Of a stretch of DNA of 64,000 nucleotides, positions 1 to 8,518 are shown in pieces. The notes beneath the pieces are model-generated. The model was given only the letters and a program-made list of their open reading frames with translations. It had not been told where the DNA came from and made no database searches. Each line of letters begins with the position of its first letter. Within the stretch, counting starts at the first letter, position 1. A program made the position numbers and the translations under genes. Source of the stretch: [Scytonema hofmanni] UTEX 2349 (GTDB lineage: Bacteria > Cyanobacteriota > Cyanobacteriia > Cyanobacteriales > Nostocaceae); NCBI RefSeq assembly GCF_000582685.1, contig NZ_KK073769.1:781744-845743 (forward strand). Direction: 5' to 3'.

Positions 1-509
1 TAAAATTAATTTTTGTTTCCTGATAAAAATTAATAATTTTCTCATAAATTTTGTGGATGATTGAAAATAGCTTTTCTGTACCAAAATATGAATATAAGCA
101 TTAATACTCAGAAATTCAACTGTTAAAATTTAGTTGAGCCTAAAATTAACAATGCTTGTTAATCAATAACAAATAAGCTTGCACCCATTGTGGCAAGCAC
201 GTTATAAATCTAACTTGATAATTCTTACAGATAATAATAAAAAGCATCTCCCAAAATAGCCCTTGGGTTAGTTGACATTGATAAAATTTTTCCTATCAAT
301 GAAAAAATCTCAAATTGTACGTCTTTAGTTAGAGGTAAATTGGTTCAGCAATAAGATATGCGTATAAAGGAGAGAAATTGATGGTTAAACAGAAAAAGTC
401 AAAGTAAAAAGCAGATTTTTGGTTTTTTTTGCCTTGATGTTGCTTTCTTTAACCTTTTAGGTATTATCCCGTCAAAAGCTAAAATCAAAAATCGAAAAGT
501 GGAGCTCTC
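1..509. other. AT-rich intergenic region upstream of susA
   Basis: No gene is recognised here. An eight-residue frame (381..407, peptide MVKQKKSK) is preceded by a good ribosome binding site (AAAGGAGAG, 366..374). It could be a leader peptide or chance. The rest is AT-rich and presumably holds the susA promoter, which I cannot pinpoint. Confidence 0.5.
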
Positions 510-2921
510 ATGTCTGAATTGATTAATGCAGTCTTGAACAGTGAAGAAAAAAGCGATCTACGTTCATTTATTAGCGAGTTACGCAGTCAAGAAAAGGGGT
601 ACTTGCTGCGAAACGACATCCTGAATGTGTATAGTGAATTTTGCTCTAAACACCAGAAAGAGCAGCATCTTTCGCTCTTAGGCAAACTAATTTACTATAC
701 TCAAGAAATTATTCAAGAGAATACAAATCTTTGTTTCGTTTTCCGCCCCAAAATAGCTAGTCAAGAAGTTTATCGGCTGACGGAAGACTTAAATGTGGAA
801 TCGATATCGGTGGAAGAACTCTTGGATCTACGCGATCGCCTAGTAAACCGATATCATCCCCAAGAAGGCGATCTACTAGAATTGGATTTTGGTCCGTTTT
901 ACGACTATACCCCGACAATTCGCGACCCGAAAAATATTGGCAAAGGAGTACAGTACCTCAACCGTTATCTCTCCAGCAAGTTATTCCAAGACTCGAAGGA
1001 ATGGCTAGAAGGCTTGTTTAATTTCTTGCGTTTGCACCATTACAACGGCATCCAACTGCTGATCAATAACAACATTCAAACAGAGCCGCAACTTTCCGAA
1101 CAAGTTAAGAAAGCCATCGGATTTGTAAGCGATCGCCCAACTGATGAACCCTACGAAGAATTCCGGTTTCAATTGCAAATGATGGGCTTTGAACCCGGTT
1201 GGGGTAACACCGCTTCTCGCGTCCGCGAAACTCTAGAAATTCTCGATGAATTAATCGACTCTCCCGACCCCCAAATCCTAGAAGCCTTTATCTCTCGCAT
1301 CCCGATGATTTTTAAAATCGTCTTGGTGTCCGCTCACGGTTGGTTTGGACAAGAAGGAGTTTTAGGACGTCCCGATACAGGTGGTCAGGTAGTTTACGTC
1401 CTCGACCAAGCAAAAAATCTTGAACAGCAGTTACAAGAAGATGCCATTTTAGCTGGATTAGAAAAACTCAATGTTGAGCCAAAAGTAATTATCCTCACCC
1501 GCTTAATACCCAACAGTGATGGCACTCTTTGTAACCAACGTTTAGAAAAAGTTTATGGCACAGAAAATGCCTGGATTTTACGCGTACCTCTGCGGGAATT
1601 TAATCCCAAAATGACGCAAAACTGGATTTCTAGATTTGAGTTTTGGCCCTATCTAGAAACTTTCGCCATTGATTCGGAAAAAGAATTGCTGGCAGAATTT
1701 CAAGGTAAACCTGACTTAATTGTGGGTAACTATACTGATGGAAATTTAGTGGCGTTTCTCTTAGCGCGGCGTCTGAAAGTCACACAGTGTAACATTGCCC
1801 ACGCTTTAGAAAAATCCAAATATTTATTTAGTAACTTGTACTGGCAAGATTTAGAGGAGAAATATCATTTTTCCTTGCAGTTTACTGCTGATTTGATTGC
1901 AATGAATGCTGCTAACTTTATTATTAGTAGCACCTATCAAGAAATTGTCGGTACGCCCGATAGTGTCGGACAATATGAATCTTACAAATGCTTCACCATG
2001 CCAGATTTATATCATGTGGTGAATGGAATTGAATTATTTAGTCCCAAATTTAATGTAGTACCACCGGGAGTAAATGAGAATGCCTATTTCCCCTACACGC
2101 GTCATGAAGACCGCGTAGAGAGCGATCGCCTGAAAATTGAAGAAATGCTCTTTACCTTAGACGACTCCTCACAGATATTTGGCACACTCGACGATCCTAA
2201 CAAGCGTCCGCTGTTTTCAATGGCTCGTCTCGACCGCATTAAGAACATGACAGGTTTAGCCGAATGCTTTGGTAAAAGTCCAGAATTGCAAGAGCATTTC
2301 AACTTAATTTTAATCGCCGGTAAGTTGCGAGTTGAAGAATCAGGCGACAACGAAGAACGCGACGAAATTATCAAACTCTACAACATCATCAACCAATACA
2401 ATCTTCATGGTAAGATTCGCTGGTTAGGTGTGCGCTTGTCTAAAGGTCAATCTGGTGAAGTTTACCGAGTAATTGCTGACCATCAAGGTGTTTTTGTCCA
2501 GCCGGCTTTATTTGAAGCTTTCGGCTTGACTATTTTGGAAGCGATGATTTCCGGATTGCCAACTTTTGCAACTCAGTTTGGTGGTCCTTTGGAAATTATC
2601 CAAAATAAAGTTAATGGCTTTTATATTAATCCCACAAATTTAGAAGAGACTGCCGATAAAATTCTTGAATTTGCGCTGAAGTGCGAACAAAATCCCGACT
2701 ATTGGCAGCAAATTTCTCTGCAAGCTATTAACCGAGTTTATAGCACCTACACTTGGAAAATTCACACTACCAAGCTGCTATCATTAGCACGAATTTATGG
2801 CTTCTGGAACTTTAACTCTAAGGAAAATCGGGAGGATTTATTGCGCTACCTTGAGACTTTGTTCTATTTGATTTACAAGCCAAGAGCACAACAAATTTTA
2901 GAACAGCATAAGTATCGGTAG
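510..2921 (+). CDS. susA: sucrose synthase
   Basis: 803 residues, the usual length of cyanobacterial and plant sucrose synthases (about 800). It reversibly converts sucrose plus a nucleoside diphosphate (UDP or ADP) to NDP-glucose and fructose, and in heterocystous cyanobacteria it is mainly a cytosolic sucrose-cleavage enzyme. Residues 1 to about 260 match the N-terminal regulatory region; the rest is a GT-B, family GT4 fold. The nucleotide-sugar domain shows RPDTGGQVVYVLDQ near residue 290 and the E-x7-E motif in EAFGLTILEAM near residue 670. The stop codon lies inside the 10-bp target duplication of a MITE starting six bases later, so the native 3' region has been displaced. No neighbour is an obvious partner. 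Confidence 0.95.
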   Translation: MSELINAVLNSEEKSDLRSFISELRSQEKGYLLRNDILNVYSEFCSKHQKEQHLSLLGKLIYYTQEIIQENTNLCFVFRPKIASQEVYRLTEDLNVESISVEELLDLRDRLVNRYHPQEGDLLELDFGPFYDYTPTIRDPKNIGKGVQYLNRYLSSKLFQDSKEWLEGLFNFLRLHHYNGIQLLINNNIQTEPQLSEQVKKAIGFVSDRPTDEPYEEFRFQLQMMGFEPGWGNTASRVRETLEILDELIDSPDPQILEAFISRIPMIFKIVLVSAHGWFGQEGVLGRPDTGGQVVYVLDQAKNLEQQLQEDAILAGLEKLNVEPKVIILTRLIPNSDGTLCNQRLEKVYGTENAWILRVPLREFNPKMTQNWISRFEFWPYLETFAIDSEKELLAEFQGKPDLIVGNYTDGNLVAFLLARRLKVTQCNIAHALEKSKYLFSNLYWQDLEEKYHFSLQFTADLIAMNAANFIISSTYQEIVGTPDSVGQYESYKCFTMPDLYHVVNGIELFSPKFNVVPPGVNENAYFPYTRHEDRVESDRLKIEEMLFTLDDSSQIFGTLDDPNKRPLFSMARLDRIKNMTGLAECFGKSPELQEHFNLILIAGKLRVEESGDNEERDEIIKLYNIINQYNLHGKIRWLGVRLSKGQSGEVYRVIADHQGVFVQPALFEAFGLTILEAMISGLPTFATQFGGPLEIIQNKVNGFYINPTNLEETADKILEFALKCEQNPDYWQQISLQAINRVYSTYTWKIHTTKLLSLARIYGFWNFNSKENREDLLRYLETLFYLIYKPRAQQILEQHKYR

Positions 2922-2926
2922 AGACG

Positions 2927-3061
2927 CAATACGGTTCGGTTAAGGGAAATTGTAGGTTGGGTTGAACGAAGTGAAACCCAACAAAGCCTTGGAAATGTTG
3001 GGTTTCGTTCCTCAACCCAACCTACAAATTTTTGTTTTTTTAGCTTAACCGAACCGTATTG
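2927..3061. mobile_element. MITE family A, copy 1
   Basis: A 135-bp element with terminal inverted repeats CAATACGGTTCGGTTAAG and its complement. The interior can fold into one long hairpin built from TTGTAGGTTGGGTTGA and its complement. It is flanked by a perfect 10-bp direct repeat GGTAGAGACG (2917..2926 and 3062..3071). The same family recurs at 47341..47484 and, degraded, at 46648..46753. It has no coding capacity; short open frames across it are by-products of the palindrome. Confidence 0.9.
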
Positions 3062-3062
3062 G

Positions 3063-3205
3063 GTAGAGACGTTCCGGCGGAACGTCTGTACTAGGGTCAA
3101 TGGTCAAAGGTCATTAATATAGTTAATCTTTTCTGTCTAAACTCTGGAATGAGTGACTATTGACTATTGACTATTGACTTTTTGACTTTTGACTCTGGAA
3201 TGAGT
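3063..3205. repeat. GTAGAGACG hairpin plus TGACTAT tandem repeats
   Basis: A 29-bp palindrome (3063..3091; stem GTAGAGACGTTCC) of the dispersed GTAGAGACG family is followed by short tandem repeats of the type TGACTATTGACTAT and by two copies of CTCTGGAATGAGTGACTAT near 3140 and 3190. There is no coding potential. Confidence 0.75.
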
Positions 3206-3207
3206 GA

Positions 3208-3936
3208 CTATTTACTTAACTCCCGCCAAGTTATAGAACCAACAATTCCATCCACACCTAAATTCCGCCGATTTTGAAAAGCTTTGACAGCACTTTCTGT
3301 CAGCGCACCAAAAACTCCATCAACTCGAACAGCATAGCCGTTGGATAATAACACGCGTTGCAAAACTTTGACAGAAACACCTGAGCTACCAAAACCCAAA
3401 GTTGGCAGATTTTGGTTAGTAAATTTTAGTTTTTGCTTTGGCGATTCTCTTTTGGAGACACTTCTCTTCTGCTGTCGGAGACGCTGCGCGTAGCTTGCTT
3501 CCACGAAGTGGTACGAGAGGCTTTGCCAACGCGATCGCGCAATAACTAACTCATCACTACTTTGTTCATCTTCTTTTAGAATCAGAGAATTTACAGCAGC
3601 CATAACTGAAATTTCCCCCAGCGTCCAGCCTTCTACAGTGGTGTCCTTTCCTACATGGGAAAATTTAGATTGTATGGACTTAATTTTTCTCGCCGACTTA
3701 CTTAGTATCTTTTGCTGGTGTTTATTCAGCGGTGAGTGGGCGACTTGCAGATTATCATATAGCTGTATGAATTCAGGCGGCGTGATTTCAGTAGCGGCAA
3801 CGACATCATTTGAGCGCTCCTCCGTTGACTGCTGCACCGGCTTGTCTGACTGAAATGGTGGCTGTACGGTTAACTTGGGCAAAGACGGTTGTCCTGTTGT
3901 TAAGACACCAGTCATCAGCAGACCAATATGACTCAT
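3208..3936 (-). CDS. peptidoglycan-binding domain protein
   Basis: 242 residues. The C-terminal 65 residues form a peptidoglycan-binding type 1 domain (PF01471 type), recognisable from VKVLQRVLLSNGYAVRVDG and AVKAFQ, followed by VDGIVGSITWREL. Such domains dock wall enzymes on peptidoglycan. No catalytic domain is visible; the N-terminal 170 residues are low-complexity and unrecognised, with a short hydrophobic start that is not a clear signal peptide. Residues about 131-155 are encoded by a dispersed repeat (3470..3533, containing GACGCTGCGCGTAGCTTGCT) read through in frame. The 86-residue protein at 4593..4853 carries a close copy of the same domain, so the two are local paralogues. The binding domain is clear, the role is not. 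Confidence 0.8.
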   Translation of the reverse strand: MSHIGLLMTGVLTTGQPSLPKLTVQPPFQSDKPVQQSTEERSNDVVAATEITPPEFIQLYDNLQVAHSPLNKHQQKILSKSARKIKSIQSKFSHVGKDTTVEGWTLGEISVMAAVNSLILKEDEQSSDELVIARSRWQSLSYHFVEASYAQRLRQQKRSVSKRESPKQKLKFTNQNLPTLGFGSSGVSVKVLQRVLLSNGYAVRVDGVFGALTESAVKAFQNRRNLGVDGIVGSITWRELSK

Positions 3937-4592
3937 CGTATTTCATTTTACTAACACCCATATTTCCCTTGACAGACAAAATAGCTATTCCTCAGGAATA
4001 ATGCGTAGCTATAAGTTAAAAAAATGTAATTATTTTGGCGATCAAATCATTTATGAAGTATTTGTACTTGTAATATCTGGTTCAGAAAAATGTGGGATAG
4101 ACGGATAAGTCGATTATTCACACACAAGTCTCGTCTAGAAAGTCTCATTTCCTTTTATCCCTAAATCTCTAAACTCGTCACTTTTGCCTCTGAGGGAGTA
4201 CTAAGGTACTTAGTCTGGTCAGATGGGCTTTCTGACTCTTGTCTAATAAGTCGATTATTAAACTTTGTGCAATTTTATCTGCTCTTGGCAAAATAATTCT
4301 GTCAAACCTATTACCCATTAATAAGCTTGAAAGCATAAGAATCGCGCTTTGCAGCGATCGCACAAATAACTATCCAGTTGAAAAGCTTGTAAAATAAGCT
4401 TTCCTCCCTTTTTCCTCCATGCACTACGGCTGGTAGCTCAGGAAGATTTTTATCATAAATAAAGTACTATGAATAAATTTTAAGTTTTAATCACAAAATA
4501 AATAATTGTGTTTTAATTTTTTTGTAAAACACAACACATCCTAATTCTTAACCTCTTATTTGATTGATGGGTTCATAACTTTGAATTGTTAA
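3937..4592. other. intergenic region between two peptidoglycan-binding genes
   Basis: AT-rich, 656 bases. A 61-codon frame on the minus strand (4178..4363) has no recognisable similarity and no clear ribosome binding site, so I do not call it. No convincing hairpin or repeat seen. Confidence 0.4.
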
Positions 4593-4853
4593 CTACCTTG
4601 TCAACTCACGCCAAGTCCTGGAACCGACTACTCCATCCGCAGTTAACTTGTGCTGACTTTGAAAGGCTTTGACGGCTGTTTCTGTTAATGCACCAAAATT
4701 TCCATCAACCCGAACAGGATAGCCATTCTGTAATAACAGCCGTTGTAAGACTTTTACAGAGTCACCAGAGTCACCAAAACTCAGAGTTGGTAAACTGCGA
4801 ATGGCAGCAGCTTGCAATTTCAAAGGTTGTGCTTGATCGGCGGAATTTTCCAT
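4593..4853 (-). CDS. small peptidoglycan-binding domain protein
   Basis: 86 residues, nearly all one peptidoglycan-binding type 1 domain (VKVLQRLLLQNGYPVRVDG, then TETAVKAFQSQHKL and DGVVGSRTWRELTR). It is closely similar to the C-terminus of the protein at 3208..3936, including the SFGDSGDSVKVLQ lead-in, so one is a shortened duplicate of the other. There is no signal peptide or catalytic domain; alone it could only be an accessory wall-binding module. A start at MENSADQ gives a complete domain. Confidence 0.75.
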   Translation of the reverse strand: MENSADQAQPLKLQAAAIRSLPTLSFGDSGDSVKVLQRLLLQNGYPVRVDGNFGALTETAVKAFQSQHKLTADGVVGSRTWRELTR

Positions 4854-4997
4854 GTCCAGAATCCTTTATCAGACTGTTTCTCCTTCATTCCACTTTATCG
4901 GGATTAGGGAAAATTTACCTAACTCGGAGTTAAATTCCCCAGATCACTACTTTAAACAAGCAGGCTTCGTTGGTTTGCTCAATTCATACCAATTCTA

Positions 4998-5042
4998 TAG
5001 GAATCCGGTTTGATTGCGTGAAAAAATCTAAGTATATGTAGG
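4998..5042. repeat. solo end of an IS630-type element
   Basis: TAGGAATCCGGTTTGATT followed by GCGTGAAAAAATCT matches, with few changes, the left end of the IS630 element at 58708 (TAGGAGTCCTATTTGATT followed by GCGTGAAAAAACTC). No transposase follows, so this is a relic end. A TA dinucleotide precedes it, as expected for this family. Confidence 0.6.
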
Positions 5043-5181
5043 ATGCGTTAGAACAGAGTCCGTAACGCACCTTTAAAACTGCGATCGCAATTAAATTTCT
5101 TGGTGCTGCCCTAGATTTATATTCTCTTACGTGAAATCATTGCTGAATAGCACGTAAAACTTCTAATTGACTCTTTATGAG

Positions 5182-5358
5182 TTAAAACCTTATCCCTCTA
5201 ATTGAAGAAAGCAATTTATGCGCTTTCAAGGATTGGGCAAACGGTTCATTCGCTAGTAATTCCAAGACAGCAAAAATTTTTTCTTCTAGCTTGGGGTTTT
5301 TGCGAACAGTACGCTTAAAAGCCCGCTTAAAACTTTTGTCCCAAACTACAGTTTTTAT
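5182..5358 (-). pseudogene. RelE/YafQ-type toxin remnant
   Basis: The frame reads KTVVWDKSFKRAFKR, then RKNPKLEEKIFAVLEL and FAQSLKAHKL, the pattern of a RelE/YafQ-type mRNA interferase. The frame ends after SSIRGIRF, where intact members would continue through the catalytic C-terminus. There is no in-frame ATG, GTG or TTG near the expected start, because a TGA lies just upstream of an ATA codon. It directly follows and overlaps the antitoxin-like gene at 5355..5582, as in a type II module. I infer a dead toxin. Confidence 0.6.
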
Positions 5359-5582
5359 TCTTCATCTTCTGCCAATAAATCAGCTTTCAGGTCAGTAAAC
5401 GAGCCTCGCTTTGCTGTACCTGCTCGCAGCGCTGTTAATGTCTCTGTAGCATTTTTGGCAATTTCTATACGCCGTTTTTCAATGCGCCTTTTTTGAATTA
5501 GATCAATTAATAAATTTTGCTCTTCTTCCGATAGTTCCTCAACATATTCAATTACAGTTTGAAAAGATACAGCTTTATTCAT
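5355..5582 (-). CDS. antitoxin-like protein
   Basis: 75 residues. The N-terminal stretch (VIEYVEELSEEEQNLLIDLI) and the basic-acidic C-terminus (LKADLLAEDEE) resemble small antitoxins that sit upstream of RelE/YafQ-type toxins in cyanobacteria. It overlaps the remnant of such a toxin by four bases. A short duplicated motif, KRRIE-KRRIE, lies in the middle. Because the toxin is broken, this may be an orphan antitoxin. The assignment rests on context and general sequence character. Confidence 0.6.
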   Translation of the reverse strand: MNKAVSFQTVIEYVEELSEEEQNLLIDLIQKRRIEKRRIEIAKNATETLTALRAGTAKRGSFTDLKADLLAEDEE

Positions 5583-5632
5583 TTTTCTGTTTGTCTAACT
5601 ACTGCAATGATTATAATTTGATTTTTTCTGCC

Positions 5633-5884
5633 TTAAACTGTCTGTCTTGTATCATGTTCAATACTTCCCCAGGTTTCAGGTAGAGGGTTGACCCACGAAA
5701 TAGGCACAGAAACAACATCTAGAGTTTCACCGTCTTTAAATATTTCTAAAATGTATCCTGGCTCTTGCTGAGTTTTAGTAGGACGTAGATGATCCAATAC
5801 AACCCCCCTATTGCCAGCTTTTATAGGGCTGTTGGGAACATCCTGCTTCAGTTCTACCCACTGAAATAAACTAGCTTTTGTCAT
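5633..5884 (-). CDS. DUF4926-like protein
   Basis: 83 residues. The pattern VELKQDVPNSPIKAGNRGVV, then PGYILEIFKDGETLDVVSV, is that of the DUF4926 family: small proteins of unknown function resembling a short beta-barrel. Three bases separate it from the upstream DUF6883-like gene (5888..6223), so the two are almost certainly co-transcribed. Such a tightly paired arrangement beside a decaying toxin-antitoxin module suggests a toxin-antitoxin or toxin-immunity role, but nothing in the sequence proves this. Confidence 0.7.
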   Translation of the reverse strand: MTKASLFQWVELKQDVPNSPIKAGNRGVVLDHLRPTKTQQEPGYILEIFKDGETLDVVSVPISWVNPLPETWGSIEHDTRQTV

Positions 5885-5887
5885 CGT

Positions 5888-6223
5888 TTAATTCTCCTGT
5901 GATTTATCAGGATATAGTGTTATAAATCTAACAAATTCTGTTTCTTGATCTTGTTGCCAGATAGTAATTACCTTAATTAATCGACCATTAGCCCCAGACC
6001 ACTCGCTTTTAACCTCAAACTGAGTCCCCCAATCACTAGGGGTGACTTTTGCAATTTCAGAACCTTCTACAGCACTTATTATATCGTTCTTAAGAAGTTC
6101 CCAGTTGTCAAGATTATATCCTGCTAAAGCTAGATATCTTGATTTATCATTTTTAGGTTGATAAACAAGTAGGTATTTAGTTATTTTTTCATCTTGAATT
6201 ACTAAACCTGATGGCATTTTCAT
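5888..6223 (-). CDS. DUF6883-like protein
   Basis: 111 residues. The layout (KITKYLLVYQPKNDKSRYLA, then GYNLDNWELLKNDI, then WGTQFEVKSEWSGANGR, then VITIWQQD) is that of DUF6883, a small family often found in polymorphic-toxin or toxin-antitoxin surroundings. The start MKMPSGL or MPSGL cannot be decided. It lies immediately upstream of the DUF4926-like gene with a 3-bp gap, forming a two-gene unit. Function unknown. Confidence 0.65.
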   Translation of the reverse strand: MKMPSGLVIQDEKITKYLLVYQPKNDKSRYLALAGYNLDNWELLKNDIISAVEGSEIAKVTPSDWGTQFEVKSEWSGANGRLIKVITIWQQDQETEFVRFITLYPDKSQEN

Positions 6224-6429
6224 TAGTATTATTTATAACCAATTTATTATTTTTAATTTAGAAACTAAAAATAGAAAATCGCCGTCAAGCTAAGGTGAGT
6301 TCGATAGCTGTAAATAGTAAAAAACTAAGGGTGAGAAGTGAAGAATTCAGCAGGGCTATTCTACACGATTCTTGGAAATGAAAATCTCGGTACATCGAAG
6401 GCGGCAAGCTAACGGTTAACTCTGAAAAA

Positions 6430-6485
6430 AGCCCCTCAGGCTAGAAGCCTGGGGCTAAAGGAACAAAGCCCACCTTCGTGGGCTA
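6430..6485. repeat. double-hairpin repeat downstream of chlB
   Basis: Two adjacent stem-loops: GCCCCTCAGGCT with AGCCTGGGGC, then AAGCCCACCTTCGTGGGCT. The reverse complement is laid out like 54865..54918, downstream of acnB. It may terminate chlB transcription, whose stop is about 70 bases away. The rest of the gap 6224..6557 shows nothing else. Confidence 0.65.
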
Positions 6486-6557
6486 TTATAATATTTAACC
6501 TGCTTTAGTGCGGGCGTAAGTATCTGTAGCCGCACCCTTTAGGATGTCGGGGATTCT

Positions 6558-8084
6558 CTACGCTCCGACTGATTCTTTCGCGGCGTACAGGACTTCGACG
6601 TTGATATCTTTAAAACCGCGATCGCGTGCAAATTTCTCGGTATTTCGCTTCACTTTCCCCCGCACAAAACCCGGAATTTTATTCAATTCTGCCAAACCAT
6701 CTTTTGTCCAGTTCAAGTCAGAACCCGCAGAAATTCCTTTGGTAATAACTTCTTTAGTATCATGACCACCGAAGATTTCTAATAGATGATCTTCCATTCC
6801 CAAAGTGAAGGAATTGTACACCAAATCTGCAATCTGATTTGTCCCTTCGTAACCCATGAATGGTTTGTAACCAAGGGGGAAGTTTTGAATGTGGATCGGT
6901 GCAGCAATTACACCACAGGGAATATCCAAACGCTTACCTACGTGACGTTCCATTTGGGTGCCGAAAATGGCTGAGGGTTCGACGCGAGCGATCGCATCTC
7001 CAATTGCACCATGATCTTCTGTAATCAGCACTTCGTCGCAATACTCGCTTACCTGTTCGCGGAACCAGTCAGCATCGTATTTGCAGTAGGTTCCCGCCCA
7101 TACTACATGAATTCCCATCTCCCGCGCCAAAATCTTGGTCATCGCCGCAGCGTGGGTATTATCGCCAAATACTACTGCTTTTTTCCCGGTCAAATTCTGG
7201 CAGTCAATCGAACGGGAAAACCATGCAGCCTGAGATACATGCAAAGTTTGCTCGTTGATGAACTCTTCGTAATCAACTTCAGCGCCTTGGGCGTTTATCA
7301 CCTGCTGAATTTTACGGATACATCTAGCAGTTTCTACTACACCCATTGGGGTAATATCTACGCAAGGTATGCCAAATTCAGCTTCCAGATAACTAGTTGC
7401 CATTAAACCGAGTTCGCGGTAAGGTGCGAGGTTAAACCAGGCGCGGGGCATCTTCTTAATATCATAAACCGAAGCGCCTTCGGGAATGACAGTATTTACC
7501 TCAATTCCTAAGTCAGCCATCAACCGCTTAAGTTCGGTACAGTCGTGCTGGTTGTGGAAACCAAGGGTAGAACCACCGATGATGTTAACTGAGGGTTTTT
7601 CGGTTTTACCTTCTGGAAGTTCGCCTTTTTTGCGGGCTTTTTCAATGTAATATTGAACGATTTGTTGCAAAGTGCGATCGGCAGCTTGGAGTTCGTTGAA
7701 GCGGTAGTGGTTTACATCCGCAAGCATGACATCCCCTTTTGCTTCTAACTGCGCTCGTTCCACAAAGTTGTGTAAATCTTCTTGGAGAATACTAGAGGTG
7801 CAAGTAGGAGTTAACACAATCAAATCGGGGTGTTCTTCAGCGTCTTTGCGGGTGATGTTATCTACGACTTTTTCTTGGGAACCCCGTGCTAAAACGTTGC
7901 GATCTACGACGCTGGTTGTCACTGGAGTGAAGTTACGCTCGCGCTCTAGCATGGAACGCATCACGTTAAAATAGTCATCGCCGAGTGGAGCGTGCATGAT
8001 CGCATGAACGTTTTTAAAAGAACTGGCAACCCGCAGTGTGCCTATGTGAGCGGGACCAGCGTACATCCAGTAAGCCAATTTCAT
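6558..8084 (-). CDS. chlB: light-independent protochlorophyllide reductase subunit B
   Basis: 508 residues, full length. ChlB forms the catalytic heterotetramer with ChlN, which receives electrons from the ChlL iron protein and reduces protochlorophyllide to chlorophyllide in the dark. The start MKLAYWMYAGPAHIGTLRVA is diagnostic. Asp36 (in HAPLGDDYFN) is the residue known to act as the unusual aspartate ligand of the catalytic [4Fe-4S] cluster. The C-terminal domain that helps bind the substrate is complete (TKDGLAELNKIPGFVRGKVK). chlL and chlN are not in the window. A strong ribosome binding site, AAAGGGAGAACA, precedes the ATG; an almost identical leader is seen before acnB. Confidence 0.97.
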   Translation of the reverse strand: MKLAYWMYAGPAHIGTLRVASSFKNVHAIMHAPLGDDYFNVMRSMLERERNFTPVTTSVVDRNVLARGSQEKVVDNITRKDAEEHPDLIVLTPTCTSSILQEDLHNFVERAQLEAKGDVMLADVNHYRFNELQAADRTLQQIVQYYIEKARKKGELPEGKTEKPSVNIIGGSTLGFHNQHDCTELKRLMADLGIEVNTVIPEGASVYDIKKMPRAWFNLAPYRELGLMATSYLEAEFGIPCVDITPMGVVETARCIRKIQQVINAQGAEVDYEEFINEQTLHVSQAAWFSRSIDCQNLTGKKAVVFGDNTHAAAMTKILAREMGIHVVWAGTYCKYDADWFREQVSEYCDEVLITEDHGAIGDAIARVEPSAIFGTQMERHVGKRLDIPCGVIAAPIHIQNFPLGYKPFMGYEGTNQIADLVYNSFTLGMEDHLLEIFGGHDTKEVITKGISAGSDLNWTKDGLAELNKIPGFVRGKVKRNTEKFARDRGFKDINVEVLYAAKESVGA

Positions 8085-8370
8085 GACTGTGTTCTCCCTT
8101 TAATTTAAACCGACACGGACAATAAGTGCTTGATCATTAAATCGTTTCTGATTCTCTCAAATGTTGCAGTTCTTATGGAATAGAGGCTCACAGGACTTTA
8201 CACAAATGGCGATCGCTCAAACCTGGTTACTCATTGGCATTGAGCCTGATATTTAAACAACATTTGTGTTGTCAAAGTTATATAAATCTTAATCTTTTGC
8301 CAAATTTATGAATTCTGCTTAAGAATTCTGCAAGTTAGGTTACTGAATTATATCTTGCATGACGCTGCCA

Positions 8371-8490
8371 CCCGCCTGCGATTTAAATCGCAGGCTAATA
8401 GCTAAAGTCCTCTAAAGAGGACTATGAAGCAATATAAAGTCCACTTAAGTGGACTTTCGCTATTAGCCAGAGAATTTATTCTCTGGCGGG
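8371..8490. repeat. cloverleaf-like multi-hairpin repeat
   Basis: A nested palindrome of 120 bp. The outer stem is CCCGCC with GGCGGG. Side arms are TGCGATTTAAATCGCA and AGAGAATTTATTCTCT. An inner stem GGCTAATAGC with GCTATTAGCC carries two arms, AGTCCTCTAAAGAGGACT and AAGTCCACTTAAGTGGACTT. The fold would look like a cloverleaf. A reduced version with only the GGCTAATAGC stem lies at 37017..37050. Confidence 0.8.
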
Positions 8491-8518
8491 AGATTGGACA
8501 AATGAAAGATATTAAATA

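Noticed and set aside
2873..3100. Minus-strand frame across the end of susA (residues like VGWVEERNPTFPRLCWVSLR), and its counterpart at 47329..47544
   Set aside because: Both are produced by the palindromic family A MITE, have no ribosome binding site and overlap real features.
4178..4363. 61-codon minus-strand frame
   Set aside because: No ribosome binding site, no recognisable similarity, and weak protein character.
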